Part shown: positions 1-12,137 of the stretch, piece after piece
Numbering within the stretch: position 1 is the first letter of the stretch
Layout of the letters: each line of letters begins with the position of its first letter
DNA from: Mesorhabditis belari
Lineage: Eukaryota > Nematoda > Chromadorea > Rhabditida > Rhabditidae
Direction: 5' to 3'
NCBI GenBank assembly: GCA_958450365.1
Contig: CAUEEP010000742.1
Coordinates: 1,380,001-1,444,000, forward strand
Length of the DNA: 64,000 bases
The notes under the pieces: generated by a model
Told to the model about the DNA's origin: nothing
What the model saw: the letters and a program-made list of their open reading frames with translations, nothing else
The model's database searches: none
Program-made: the position numbers and the translations under genes

Positions 1-759
1 CTTCTTCGTTTTGTTCTTCACGAATTTCGTCATCACTAAATGAAAGCCTTTACCGTAAGCTATAAAATATTATGCATAAGAGTTAAAAGCAAAATAATAA
101 GTTATTTTACAAAGAGTCAAAAAAAGATACCGGCTTATATCGTGTCGTTCTTCCATTTTCGCTGGACAGACAACTTTTCCAGCCTAAAAAAGATGTCTTC
201 AGTACAAACGTTCCCATAAAGCAAAGAAATAAAAAAAAGTAAAAAGCATATTTTGCAAAAAAAAACGCAAATGGCAATACTAAATCAATATTGCGAAAAA
301 ATGAGTGAAATGAACGACAAAAAAATATTTGCATCTTTAAAATTTACATGTTAGTTTATATGCAAATTGGGTTTTGGTTTTGGCCTGTCTTGGTTTTGGT
401 TTTGGTTTTGGTTTTGGTTTTGGTTTTGGTTTTGGTTTTGGTTTTGGTTTTGGTTTTGGTTTTGGTTTTGGTTTTGGTTTTGGTTTTGGTTTTGGTTTTG
501 GTCTGTTTTGGTTTTGGTTTTGTTTGCCGAACTCTAGCATCATGTGTTTTTTGAAAATAAATAATCTGGCTTGGGGTAACAAAAAAAAGAAGCGTTATCG
601 TTTGTTTTTTCCCCTCACTTTTTCACCTTTTTTCCATGCAATTTCGCATAAAAAGAAAACATTTCCTCACAATCAGGATTGATTTTCTCCGTTAGCACAT
701 TGAAGACGCTTATCAGTTTCTCTTTGCACATAACCATTCATTTTTCAAAAATTGCTTCA
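1..759. other. 5' stretch without a supported gene
   Basis: Apart from the hexamer array, this AT-rich stretch shows no exon with convincing splice sites. It contains the presumed promoter and 5' leader of the gene starting at 760; no TATA box or other element stands out. Confidence 0.5.
369..522. repeat. TTTTGG hexamer microsatellite
   Basis: A nearly perfect TTTTGG array runs without interruption from about 390 to 502 (about 19 units), with broken units on both sides. It reads as FG, VL or KP dipeptide strings in three frames, so open frames here are artefacts. It differs from the usual nematode telomere unit TTAGGC. Runs of GG every six bases could in principle form weak two-tetrad quadruplexes on the + strand. 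Confidence 0.95.
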
Positions 760-2465
760 ATGTTTTCTAATCCACTAAACTTTGGCCATTTGCCCACGGA
801 ACTTCGATCGTTGATCGTGAATTGGCTGCATGATGATGAAGCCCATCAAATGTTGGCGGTGAGTAAAATGAGTCGAAATTTGGTGCTCCGACGCGGCAAT
901 TTCCCGAAATTCATTCAAGAATTAAAGCTCTGGTGTAAAGAGCAAAGAGATGTTGAAGGTGAAATGAAAATCGATGGAATCGATGGAATCGATTCGGCCT
1001 TGCAAATCAGTTTGATCTATCGAAAAAATACACTGGAGGAGCGCTTTTATACAATAGAAACCACTCTTGTCGATCAAATTCTCTGGAAACAACTGAACAA
1101 AAGGTCGATCAAGAAACTTGTCATCACCCTGATGGAGCTTGGCAGCGAGTTTCCTGAGGCAAATGCAGAAAATCTGCAAAATCTCGGTCGATTTCTCTCC
1201 ACATTCCCCGCATTGCATCTCATCCATTTCGAGGCTCAACACAGTTTTTTCTCCGTTTTCCTCGAAACATTCAATCCGATTGTCGATGTGGAATTGGCGA
1301 GCCTCCACGTTCATCCCCATCACAATCAATGCGATGACGTTGATGCGGCTTATGCAATTCTCGCCGAAAAGCCGTTCCTAAAAAGTACCAAATTTTTGAA
1401 CATCGGCTCAGGCACGAATCAATGGGCAATAGCCAGACAAACGACGGCCGTCCACGTTGAGATCAACTGTGATCACTCCTTTAGTCAGCTCTCTGACATG
1501 GTTGAGGAAATCGGTGATAAGGGGATCCCTAGCATGCACCCCTCCGCCTCGTGTCAAATCCGAAGCTATCGTCAAATCCATGTGCGTCGTGCGGAAATCC
1601 TATCAGTAATAAGGAAAAAGAATCAAATTCAAATCGTTTATCGGGAAGATTTGATGAGGAACGAGTTGCACTCGTTGCGCCGCCTTCAATACTTTAGTTC
1701 ACCACGATACGCTGTGCGCAAAGGGTAAGGAAATGTTTTTTTTAGCATTATTCCCGTAAATCCTCTATTAGAAGAAATGTTAAATAAAAAGAATAGCCTT
1801 AAAGCTTTTGAGTGAGGTTGCCACTGAAGAGTTGTGTTTTTCCTAGCCATACTTGAGGTCCCATTTTTAGGATCATTTTTTTCCCAAATTTATCATTTTC
1901 AGTCATTAGTCTTGAGTCATTTTTCCACTTATTCGATGTTTTCATGGCCACAATCATAGTTTCCCTGAACTTCTAGAACTTTCCCCTGAACTTTTCCCGC
2001 TTCCCTGAACTTCTAGTATCCAGAAAACAAGCATAAAAATATTGCATCCACAATTTTGTTTTTTTTTTCTCCAACCACAAACTTGATCTATCTTTAGCTC
2101 TATCAGAAATGAAAAGAGGGTAACATTCAAAAGTAACTACAATATTCAGATTTACGATCGATCGGCTTAATGGTGATTTTTGGACGAGGCGACATTTCTC
2201 AAATCATGATCTCGGAAATTGTGTCTATTTCATTCAAACGCTCAATGACGAAGATTTTGTTGGTTTATTCTATTTGGAAGAGAAACCCGATGGAGGGGAC
2301 CACACGGTGATGGATGTTTGTATCATTTGGTTGAGAAGAAGCGCTTGTGTCGAGGGAATCATCGAAATGCCGATTGATACGGAAATCAGCTTCTTACTCG
2401 ACAATTCGGATTTTTTGCCATTATCAGAAGAAAATTCAGATCAAAAATCAGCTGTTTCTCTGTAA
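760..2465 (+). CDS. F-box-like protein, two exons
   Basis: Exons 760-1724 and 2150-2465 join through a GTAAGG donor and an ATATTCAG acceptor, phase 2, into 426 codons with no stop. The first Met is taken because FGHLPTELRSLIVNWL follows within ten residues. That stretch, followed by LAVSKMSRNLV around residue 35, matches the nematode F-box pattern (LPxEL...VSK). Known F-box proteins recruit substrates to SCF ubiquitin ligases through the N-terminal box, with the C-terminal part binding the substrate. The remaining 370 residues match no domain I can name; they might be an FTH-like or other nematode-specific region. The 425-nt intron holds short repeats of a CCCTGAACTTCTAG motif. F-box assignment is by pattern and moderately sure; the gene model is well supported by the phase-matched junction. 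Confidence 0.75.
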
Positions 2466-4128
2466 TTTTCCCTCACCGTTACGATTAAAGTTTTTCAAAA
2501 CGCTTGAGAAATTTTGTGTGTGTGTTTTTTTGTACATAAAAATATGCTTTTCAAAATACAGATTTGCAAATTTACAAACGTGCATTGCAATTGATTGCAA
2601 ATTTCGGTAGTGCTAGAGTCCTCGAGTTGAATGAGAAGCCCAGTAGATACTAGACTCGGAATCGGATAAGACTTTTAGCGAATCGGATCCGAGTTTATTT
2701 ATGTCTCTAGTCGTACCCCCGAAACTCGCGCAAGTTCGATGCGCTCTCTAATAGGTGTCATCGGGAAATTTGCATTGATACAGTTTTTAATCAAACTTTT
2801 TTTGGTCTCCAAAAAGTAACTAAAAAATACGTGAAAAATTTTATACCAATACTCTTTTTCGAGATGAGATTTTCCTGACTTGGCTCGGTGCTTCAGATTT
2901 CTGTTAACTCTTCATGATTCCTATTAGACATGTGCTTCGAGCGGATCAAACTCGCATCGAATCGGATTCTCGTTTGGAACCGGCCAGACGAATCTGATTT
3001 TTCGATCTATTGGGTTGGGGAGAATGAGTCGGCGCCGAAAATCAAAAAAAATGTCTAAAACTTCTATTCGACTTCGTCAAATAATATGCGTTTGATATCA
3101 GTAGAATGGTTAACTAATTCTCTACAAAATGACATTTAAAAGAAAATTCAAACAGCGCCTCCGCTCAAGAAAAAGCCATTTTTTCACAAAAACTACAAAC
3201 TGTCATCTAGAAAATATCTTCCTGCAAATTTGGCAACTTAAGTAATTGAATGTGCTCTATCTTTTTATATAAACACCAAAGAAGGTTTATGTGAAAGAAA
3301 CTGTTCAAATGATGAGTCGGACTCTTTGCCATTTTAACCAGCTGCGTTTGGAAGTTCATAAACTCCACGAAAGAAAAGCTTTGTGGAATCTCTCAAAAGT
3401 GATTTTGTAGAGAAATAGTGGATCCTTTTGATGAAACCAAACGTATGTTTAAAGAAGGCTTTATTTGTGCAAAAAGTCCCTTTAAAGTCTGGCGCCGACT
3501 CATTCTCCCCAACCCAATAATTCGATCAGCTTTGAATGACCCGACCATCCAATCATTCTGCGAGACACTTGGAAAACAAAACCCAGGCTTTTAGTAAAGC
3601 ATTCAATCAACATCTAGCTTTCCTCGGTTTTAGTCTGTTTGCAGTTTATCCTATACTAGAATCACTGGAAACTGGAAATTGGAACAATTTGGTCGCCTGA
3701 ACTCGATTTACTTTTAAATCAATGCTTTTAAGCATTCAACAGAAAACCTGCAAAAAAACAGCGCATATTTTCGATCGGCTCTCATGCAAACATTCTCATT
3801 CAACACCTGATCACTCTGGAATGAGCATTCGAACGTAAAGCTCACATCGATTAATAGAAACAATAAAATGAAGCAATATCTCATTTTGGCTTTAAGTGAA
3901 TGAATGAATGAATGATTTTTAAGTTCTAATTTCTCTTTTCTTCCATTCATTCATTCATTGCTGAATTCTTTCATTTATCAGAGATTATCGGCCAGAGTAG
4001 ATTTATAAGAAAAATGATGTAGAAATCAATGTTTTCTTTGCTTAGTTGTGTCACACTTTTTTTTTCAACTACAATTTTTTCAAATCAAATTCAAAACGAT
4101 AACAGTAAATCTTACATCTTTTACATTT
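2466..4128. other. Intergenic, transposon-rich
   Basis: No gene seen. Contents: a TAGACATG end of a hAT-like element near 2927 with GGATC-rich sequence behind it but no recognisable right end; the TA-flanked element at 3010-3517; and an inverted pair of ATGA/TCAT microsatellites at about 3895-3916 and 3943-3960 that could fold into a hairpin. Confidence 0.6.
3010..3517. mobile_element. Tc1/mariner-type MITE, 508 bp
   Basis: Perfect inverted ends of 27 bp begin TTGGGTTGGGGAGAATGAGT at 3010 and close with the complement at 3517, flanked on both sides by TA (3008-3009, 3518-3519). The interior has no transposase frame. TA target choice and end structure fit a non-autonomous Tc1/mariner derivative. 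Confidence 0.88.
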
Positions 4129-7100
4129 TCATTGCGGACTTTTATAGGAGAGCTCCATTGTGTCCAAATCGACGATATCCGATTCGTGGACAGCCGCCTT
4201 TTCCGATACCCATCCCACCTTCACATAGAAAAACAAAAGCCAAATCAATAATGCCTGGAGCACGAGAAACGTGAGGAATGAGCATCTAAAGGTATTCATT
4301 TTTCAATTTACACTTTTTTTTTGTTTGATCGACGAATTCTGAACCGGGCACAATCGAAAGGCCTAAATGCATAATTGATCGTAGCAGTGAAATCGAAAAT
4401 GATAAACTGGGCTTACAATTTGGAGAACACTAACAAAATCTGTAAAGAGTGTGCACAAAGTTTATGTTGATATGATAATTTTAATGATTTCTGCTTATGT
4501 GAAAGTCAATCTCTTTTATGAAAAGTGTGCGGTGGGCGATTCGCAAAAAGACGCTATCTTTTTGATTTTTTTGTTGATAGTAGGCCTTTCGATTGTCGTT
4601 CTCGATGGAGCTAAGTCGATCAAAAAAAGAAATTGAAAAGATTTCATTGTTAAGACAAACATCTTGATGAGACGTCTTGGCGTCGATTTTTTCGACACTT
4701 TCTTTTGATAGTATAGGAAGAGTCGATTCAAACAGCCGGGCAATTGATCATTTTTCTTCACCAAACAAAGGAGGTACTCAAAAATGAGTCCATTGATGAC
4801 AGCAATGATGCACAAAAATATGCAACACATCACGAAACCGCCTGGAATTTGTATATTTTTTAAATTACTGGTCTGGCCCGGTACGCTTCGATCCGATAAT
4901 CGATCATCAGACCGATTCAATAGAAACGATTGGATATAGTCAAGGCCTCCATTTTTGGTATTTTTTGTGTTATTTCACTTTCACTAACTTTTCTTTAAAA
5001 ACTTTCTAACCAAAAAGTAACAGTAACTAAAATTTGACTTTACCACGGATATTTATGGTTTTCAGCTTCGAGCCAAACTGATATTTTAGTTACTATTATT
5101 ATTATTGAATGATTTGTCTATTCTTATGTAAATGTGATCTCCCTGTGCTTTGCCTCTCATCACCGATAAAGGGATTGCCGTCCTTAGGATCCTTGGGATT
5201 GCCTGGGAGGACAAGTGAGGCTCTCACCTAGAGTCCCCCCCCTTCCCCTTTCACTCATTTGCAATCTATTCGTCTTATCGTACTACTGTAAATAAAGATA
5301 TAAATCCTCCGGGTCTATGCAACTGCAGTTCAGGTCGGCCATTTCACAGGGATTCCCCTCTAATACGTTGGAGGAGTTGAGTCGGGTTGTCGGGGTGTTA
5401 GTGATGGCAGGATATCAAAAAGGGGGTCCACTCTCTTTAACTTAACCCAAATTCTAGTCCATATCCGTTTACTGCTAGGAACGAACATGGTATACTTTCT
5501 TAAATTGATTTGATTTGATTATCTGATCAGATCTATCTGCCTCCATTGAATCGTCCAGATTTCATCCGAAACACCGAATAATTGGACGCGATCTGATCCG
5601 ATCCAATCCAACAAAAAGCTTCGATATCATGCCTGGTTATCGGACATTTGATCCCGCTCCTTTTCCTATTAGCAATCTAACTTTGAGCTCAAATTTCTTG
5701 GTGTTCGGCTGTTCAATTTATAAATTATTGGTATTATTGGATGTGCCAAGTCTTTCTCTGTCGATTGGTACAAAAACTATTTCGATTAGACAGCCTAACA
5801 CCAAGAGATTTGAGCTCAAAATTTGATTGTCAATGGCAAAGGGGACGCATATCAAATGTCCTACAATCACCATGCCTACTGTGTCATCATCGTCACTTAC
5901 CAATCAGTGGGACTTCCTGTGTATGAGGGATATGGTCGGCGACAACAGACAAAATGATCACCAATGCGAGCATGGCGGCAAGACCGATGCTAATCTGCAA
6001 ACTAGTCAATCGTTTGCATGAAATATTCTCAGTTTTTTCTTTTTAGATTTGGTTTTCTGGATACATTCCAATGCCAGGGTTAGATCCAATAAAAAATATT
6101 GTAGGAAAGTACTATGCTAACAATAAGTATGCAAAGTTCGAATGGAAAATAGTAAAAAATGCAGCTCAAATTTTGCAGCGGAGAAAAAATGTTTTTAGAA
6201 TTCTGTCCCTGTTTTCAGGGACTCTGGTCGAAATTTGATTGATTTGGATTCTAACCGATCAGAGCTTCGTTTTACACTCACTGTGTCCGAGCTGTGATCC
6301 CCGGGATATGGGAACAAAATGCCGGTGATTGTCAAAATCGTAATCAGAACCGAGGGAAAGACGATCACAAAAGCATAGTAAAAGCCTCTTCTTGTAAAGG
6401 CGATCGAGAAAGAGACCTGAAAATTTGATTCCGCTACATCTGAAAATCCAAATTCCAAGTACAGTAACGGAAATTGGGCATAACTTTGCTTGAACTTAGC
6501 TGATTTGGCTGATTTTGCAGTCATTAAATAGGAAATTGTATGCCCCATCAAATAGCATTTAAGGTCAACGAAATCAGCCAGCAAGGTGCTAAAGTTTCGT
6601 GTCTGAACGTTTGCAGATCAAAAGTCGAAAATTCTGCATTCATGACCTCAAGTTCATTCAAATAAGGTAAGTTCATGCAAAGTTTTGGTCAATTTCCGTT
6701 ACAGTACTATGGGCGTACGGGTAAAAGGATGTGCGGTTATCCGAGAATTTTCTCTATTTAATTGATGCAACAAGAATTTGCATTTCAGCACTTACTGCCG
6801 GCTGTTGATCGATCGGATCGGAATTATCGCTTTTCTTTGTGAACACATACTCGCATTTGATTTCGAACTCGCTATTGCCCTGAAATTTGCATTTTGTAGC
6901 AAATAGTTTTTAGAAATCTAACGCTATTTCTCTACTTTCCACTTTATTTTTCCTCTCTTGAGAGACAAAATACAGAATGCGTTAAAAGTTCCGGGAAAAA
7001 GTTCTAATGCTTTTTTTAGGCGTTTTCTTTTTCCTAATCTACTGACCAGATAACTTTGTTTTTTTAGAGTCATTATTTTGTTTTTGCGTTTTATTTTAAC

Positions 7101-10100
7101 ACTTTCTTTCTTAACATAACTATTTAGATGGTTGACGCGAGAAATCTTCGACCATTGAGCGTCTATCGAAGTCCGGAGTAAGACCGTTAGCAATCGCCGA
7201 ACAACTCGCCATTCCAAAGAGCATCGTTTACGATTTCCTGACATACCACACGACATCCAAATTTGACTTCTCTGCGACGTGCCCTTGAGAAAGCCTGAGT
7301 TGAACTCGATCCCGAAAGTGCCGCAGTGGAAGCATTCCCCAAGAATCAAGGCCTTTATCAAAGAAAAAGGAGGTATATTTGAAATTTGAATGTTGTTTGA
7401 ATTTGTTGAAAATAAATTATATAATTTTGATCGACTGAATTCAATTTTACGCTCTACCCGGGTTCAAAATATCGATTTCGGGAACTTTTTACGCACCCTG
7501 TACTTTTATGCGCCTGTTCGATAATCTCTACCATTGAATAACTTTTGAGAAAAGTGCGCAAAAACCGTTTTGCACTGGGTTTTTGTGGCAGAATGGTTCA
7601 GGGTGCCGGGAAATGATCCGAAGTCTGAGTTCGACCCCTTCCGCAGCAATTTTTTTGATTTTGCTATGGCTAGCCGACTAGTTATCTCAATATAGCAACT
7701 TTTGCCGATTTTCCTGCTCAAATTTAAGATTAAGGCTGATTTTACATATCACGCTAAGAAAATCGGCGTTTTTTCTCGATTCTATGAAAAAATTTCAAAC
7801 TCTCATGGAAAATGCAATTTCAAATCCAATTACAAGTACGGATCCACGAATTTTCCAGTTTATTTCCTTCAATCTTCAGAAAACCTTTTATAAACCCACA
7901 GAGACATTGCTGTCGTTTCGTTTGACCCCTTGAAAGCGCATGACCGATTGATTGACATTGCTGTACAGCTCAAGTCCACACACCTCGATATCGAATGGAA
8001 ACCTGGATATATGTTTTGCTGTTTGCGATTGAATAAATTCATTTCCACAATTGATATGCGCAGAACTCACATGCTGATATTGTTCCCACATCGCACTTTC
8101 GCAAATTGACTCTCGAAGATGACCACCCGGCCGCTCGGCTCAATCGACGCATAGTCCCCGCGTTTACCCGCCAATACTTTGTTTTCAAGGCTTAAATTGT
8201 TTCGTTTTCCAGGGTGTGATGGTTCGATGAGCTTTGTAAGAGGTTTATGCTTTTTTTGGAAATTTCACTCTTGTTAAAAGGGGTAAAAAATATATAAATA
8301 TATTAAAATAATCTTAAGCATCTCAATATCGATCCTCTTAATCCCTAAAAGGTTTCATGAAATCACTCCAATTCTGTCATAAAACTCAATTAGTCATACC
8401 AGTTACTGTCAAAATTTGCGCTAATTTTATACAGGGTGTCCGGAAAAAAAGTGATCATCGGTTTGAATCTGGAAAAATTTTCTCGTTGATTTTCCAAGGC
8501 TCATCGTAGTGTCAGAATTGGTTTTGCCTCAGGCGCCACTCAACAAGATGGAGTTGATTTTTTTTTTGATGATTTTGTGAATAGAGGCCCATGCATTGGC
8601 TGGGGAGCTCAAAAATCCACGTAGAGGTACACAGGAAAAACACACTTTTAAATTCCTCTATTTCACCACAAATCTTTCTACTTTTTCTTTCTATAAATTT
8701 GTTTTGATTTTAGGAAAATAAGAGATTTGAAAATAAGAGACCCCAAAAATTCGATTCGGAGAAAGCAGCAGCAAGAGGGTTTTCTCATTCAAAAATTAAC
8801 CATATTTTTAAGATTTTTGAAACAGCCAATCCAACGAAATCGTGACTAGAACATTAAAAGAACCTTACGTTTGATACAAGTTGTACGGGGGAGTCCAGAT
8901 TTCACCAATCGGCAGGAAAAGCATCGAGTCGTTGTTGTACGCGTCAGGATCGTATTGAAGCCGTTTGTCTATCCATTCCTGAATCTCCCTATTTTCCATG
9001 CAAATTACTTCCCCCAAACGATGTTACTTAGCTTTCGTAAAGATGCGAACCGATAGGCTCAAAATCGGATCGGACTTTTGTGAGGAGCTGATCCGACTGA
9101 TCGCCTTTTGATTGGAGATTTAAAACATTATTTGTGGGATCGATCGATCCAACGCTCGATCTTTCGGATCGATTTGACGGATCCGAAAGTCGGATTTGTC
9201 TAATATTTAGGCAATAGATTTACAAGCTTTTCTGCACTCACCATGCAAACCTCGAACAAGAAAGTCGCCGTTTGCTCTTGAGGGTACATGGCGTCGAGAA
9301 AGATGAATGGTAGAGATGTGTTGACAAAGACCGTCTCATTGTCACTAATAATTTTCCATTAGACATGGCTTCGGACTTGGATTTGATCGGATTGGATACG
9401 TCTGATTGGCTGGGTCTCTTGGATCGGATCGAATCCATCCGATAGATCGAACCATCGGATCGGATTAGATCGGATTGGATCGGATTGGATCCATCCGATT
9501 GATCAATTTACCGGATCGGATTGGATCCATCCGATCCGATAGCCATGTCTAGCCCACATCAGATATCTCAGATTGATTCATCCCTGATACAAGCTTCGAT
9601 AGATTTCGGCTTAGAAACTCTTCTTTTACTTACGCAATTTGATTATGCTCATTTGAAAGATATATTCGAGTGTTTAAATAGGCAAAATGTAGGCTGATCC
9701 GACCGGATAAACGGATTCGATTCAATCCGTTTTCTTGTTAATTTCTTTCTAATCTACAGCTCTAATCGTGGTTATGCATCAAAATTCAGATTTTAGATAA
9801 GCTCTTTGCCGAATCGTATTCGGAACAGATCCAATAAATCGACTCCCATTAAAATCTCGAATGGAATCAGATCTTGGCCAAATGCCGTCAGTGTTTTTGA
9901 GAGAAATAAGACTAAAGAACATGAGAAACATGGCGGTTAGGAGGCTCGAATCCAATATTATTATCATGTAGGCTGATCAGCGGATCCGATTCGACTATTA
10001 ATACTAATATTATCAGCCGATCCGATTCGACTCACATATAATAAGGAATCACTCGTTTATCATAATTTTCCAATAAGGCCGTCGGGAAGAGTGAATCGCC

Positions 10101-10184
10101 TGAAAGAAGATTGCATAGAAATTTTAATATAAAAATATTTTTACCTAATCGAAAGAATAAGCAAAAAAGAAACGGGAAAAGCAT
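4129..10184 (-). CDS. Cys-loop ligand-gated ion channel subunit
   Basis: Exons read on the minus strand: 10184-10145 (signal peptide MLFPFLFCLFFRL), 10099-10036, 9344-9242, 8978-8869, 8190-8071, 8002-7900, 6879-6796, 6416-6282, 5994-5901, then 4841 downward. All these junctions are phase-matched. Diagnostic pieces in order: an N-terminal LLENYDKRVIPYY; loop-A-like EWIDKRLQYDP and IWTPPYN; the Cys loop CGNNISMFPFDIEVC built across the 8071/8002 junction; TM1 in exon 6416-6282; TM2 IGLAAMLALVIILSVVADHI followed by PLIG; TM3 from 4841. A last exon starting at 4288 (TTTAG acceptor) encodes TM4 LTFLVLQALLIWLLFFY and ends at 4129. The 4841-to-4288 stretch encodes the TM3-TM4 loop (KAYYQQKNQKDSVFLRIAHR is in it) but its two junctions are unresolved. 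It is a pentameric channel subunit; the ligand cannot be read. TM2 and the PLIG segment resemble nAChR/lgc-type subunits. Introns carry at least five repeats. Confidence 0.88.
5130..5450. other. Unexplained GC-richer intron insert
   Basis: Inside the TM2-TM3 intron of the channel gene lies a stretch of different composition, with CCCCCCCTTCCCC, a TAAATAAAG signal near 5290, and GGGATTGCC repeats. It could be the 3' end of a LINE or another old element, but no coding trace was seen. Confidence 0.3.
5678..5819. repeat. Short inverted-repeat element
   Basis: Arms of about 30 bp (GAGCTCAAATYTCTTGGTGT and on) at 5680-5708 and 5789-5817 face each other around an 80-bp spacer, inside a channel-gene intron. 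Possible MITE remnant; no target duplication identified. Confidence 0.7.
6461..6712. mobile_element. MITE, CAGTAACGGAAATTG family, copy 1
   Basis: Ends CAGTAACGGAAATTG...GCATAACTTTGC and their complement (GCAAAGTTTTGGTCAATTTC CGTTACAGTA) face each other at about 6461 and 6712. Related copies lie at 15187-15324 (interrupted) and 16592-16757. This copy is in a channel-gene intron. Confidence 0.75.
6973..7500. mobile_element. Tc1-like element relic with transposase HTH
   Basis: Imperfect ends (CAGaaTGCGTtAAAAGTTCC / complement of CAGGGTGCGTAAAAAGTTCC) are flanked by TA at 6971-6972 and 7501-7502; length 528 bp. On the + strand a frame near 7140-7270 reads IERLSKSGVRPLAIAEQLAI, the first helix-turn-helix of Tc1/mariner transposases, then stops. 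The catalytic region is gone. It lies in a channel-gene intron. Confidence 0.8.
7586..7656 (+). repeat. tRNA-like sequence (degenerate)
   Basis: An A-box-like TGGCAGAATGG and a B-box-like GAGTTCGACCCC sit about 45 bp apart, the spacing of an internal pol III promoter. The arms do not pair into a good cloverleaf, so this is more likely a tRNA pseudogene or SINE head than a working tRNA. Confidence 0.4.
8432..8740. mobile_element. Truncated Tc1/mariner-type repeat, family R8
   Basis: Starts TA|CAGGGTGTCCGGAAAAAAAG and carries the segment GTGTCAGAATTGGTTTTGCC; a sister copy begins at 43302 with TA|CAGGGTGGTCC and the same internal segment. No matching right end is found, so it is probably 3' truncated. 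Confidence 0.6.
9360..9551. mobile_element. hAT-like MITE (TAGACATG ends), intronic
   Basis: Begins TAGACATGG and ends CCATGTCTA, with an interior made almost entirely of GGATC/GATCC steps. Same terminal motif as the copies at 57612 and 60888. The flanks here do not show a clear 8-bp duplication. It lies close to the acceptor of the third exon of the channel gene. Confidence 0.65.
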
Positions 10185-11013
10185 CGAAAGCGATTGTCGG
10201 ATTGTGATTTTTCAAATTTGGCTTTCTTTTGAAAACCTTTTGAAAATTAAAAGATTGAAAGAGAAAAGAAAGTGGAGAGAAAAGTGATTAGTGATTAATT
10301 GGCTGTCAAATGTGAGCAAATTTGTGGTTGAACAGTTAAAAAAGTGAAAAAATGTGGCCTTGATCGATTGGGTTCAGGGCTGCAGCCAGGAACGAACGTT
10401 TTGCTGCCACCCAAACGCACAAACGAATAGCTTTTAACTAGTAAAAAAGTAAAAAGAGCTGTACAGATCTGTGAAAAAGGCAAAAGATTTATTTTTCAGA
10501 ATTTACCCATATTCATATATGAATTCTCACGCAATTAAACTCAATGCTTTGTACTCTTTGTATTGGATTCAAAACCAAAATCCTACCACGAAAGAGAAAT
10601 ACGCAAATTGCCTGTAAAATGGGCAGAAGTCGTCAATAAAAATGGAAATTATTTGGATTGAATTCATGCTTTTATGTTGAATCAATTTTAGTTCAAAGTT
10701 CCGCAGCTTTCAATTCACCAACCCATTACTTGAAGTGGATGAATTTCCGGAGTCAAAAAGTTTGAACCTTTCGCCTTTTTCATCTAGTCCCAGCCCCGAA
10801 ATTTTAGCATTTCTGTATCGGATATAAAAGTACTTTGAAATTGTTCTTTTTTTGCAGCGTCACCCTGTTGCAATTTGCATACTACTGTTTTTTTTGAACT
10901 TGAAAAAGTAGCGGTTTCTTTTCCCAACCTCTTTTTCTCCTCTTCTTTTTATTTCTTTTATTCAACTACAGGTACTTTTAAGCAAATAATCCACCAACCC
11001 AATATTTGCTTTA
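10185..11013. other. Intergenic, nothing recognised
   Basis: Upstream of the channel gene start and before the segmental duplication. AT-rich, with no convincing exon; only short open frames without splice support. Confidence 0.4.
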
Positions 11014-11374
11014 TTAAACGTATACTTTCTTTAACCAATTTTGAACAAAAGAAACATTTTTTTTCTTCTTTGTTTTTTGCAAGCTTGAACAAATGCTTCG
11101 CCAATCATTTTTCCAAACTTTTCTCTCTCTTTTTTCAATTCCTTGTCAGTCTCTTTTCAGAGCACCGCAAAATTTTCGTTCTTAAACAAAAGAAACGAAA
11201 AGGAACGTAGAAATTGAAAATTTTTAGTGATATTTGTCTTTTTTGTGATCTTAATCAAACAAATACTTTCTTCGATCAATAGCGAAAAATTTTCTCATGC
11301 TGGCTCAACGATTAGCAGAGTTTAGCGCATAGCAAAACGTTTACTCATTCAATACTAATGTTTTGTTTTTAGTC

Positions 11375-11836
11375 GATCTCTTCCTGGAGAAATGGCACCC
11401 GATTCTTAACGTGACCGCGTCACTCAACCTTCCCCAAGCCCTCAATGAGAAGATCAGCTTCATTGCAAAGAATGAGTTGGCACCGGCAACACTTCGACTT
11501 TAAGCCCAAGCCGAGAGGTCCCGACGCGCTTTTGCTAAGAAAATCGACTGCAATCACAAGGATTCGATGTCACTCATCATGTTTCTGCTGAACAAAGTTG
11601 GGAGCGACGGACTGGCCAATCTTTACCTTAACATTGCTGCATTCAAATTCTTCAATGAAGAACCAAACGAACAGCACGGAAGGTTCTTGACGGCAAGCAG
11701 CCAAGCAGCCGCTCGCACGACGTCAACTACGCAATTAAGGTCGATCGAAGATCAGCACATCTACAAGATCATCGATTTCGGTACAACGGCTACTAAAGTG
11801 GATTTGAGGACAGCTACCATAGTTCTGCTGATGTAA
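11375..11836 (+). pseudogene. Degenerate ORF in duplication copy 1
   Basis: A TTTTTAG acceptor precedes a frame reading FLEKWHPILNV...LPQALNEKISF, which hits TAA near 11504. The same frame reopens into DSMSLIMFLLNKVGSDGLAN and runs to 11836. Copy 2 (56197-56632) has the same stop and a small deletion that changes how the two parts connect. No family is recognised. The shared stop suggests it was already broken, or ends there naturally, before the duplication. Confidence 0.35.
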
Positions 11837-12137
11837 ATGTGATTTTGCTGATGCTGATTTGAGGCAAATAATGAAATCAAAGATCTCAGAACTAAGTCAT
11901 GAAGAAACAGGACAAGAAAAAGTGTTATCTTGAATTATGTACATTTTCTAAATTTTCTTTATTCAATATACGAGCACACAGCTTCCGATTCGCTAACTTT
12001 TTTTGCATTTTTTTGATTTTCTTTTTGTCGAACAGCTGTGTTGAATTATGGTATAAAGCTCACAAATTGTAGTCAAAACGATGCTTTGTGTCAAAAAATT
12101 CAGTTAGAAACAGTTTATTCTCAATTTCACAACGCAA

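Noticed and set aside
337..582. Open frames encoding long KP, VL or FG dipeptide repeats
   Set aside because: They are the three readings of the TTTTGG microsatellite; no start context, splice sites or flanking coding sequence.
10875..11210. 111-codon + strand frame
   Set aside because: Phe/Ser/Lys-rich frame in AT-rich DNA that crosses the duplication border at 11014; the counterpart at 55.8-56.0 kb has an unrelated N-terminus.
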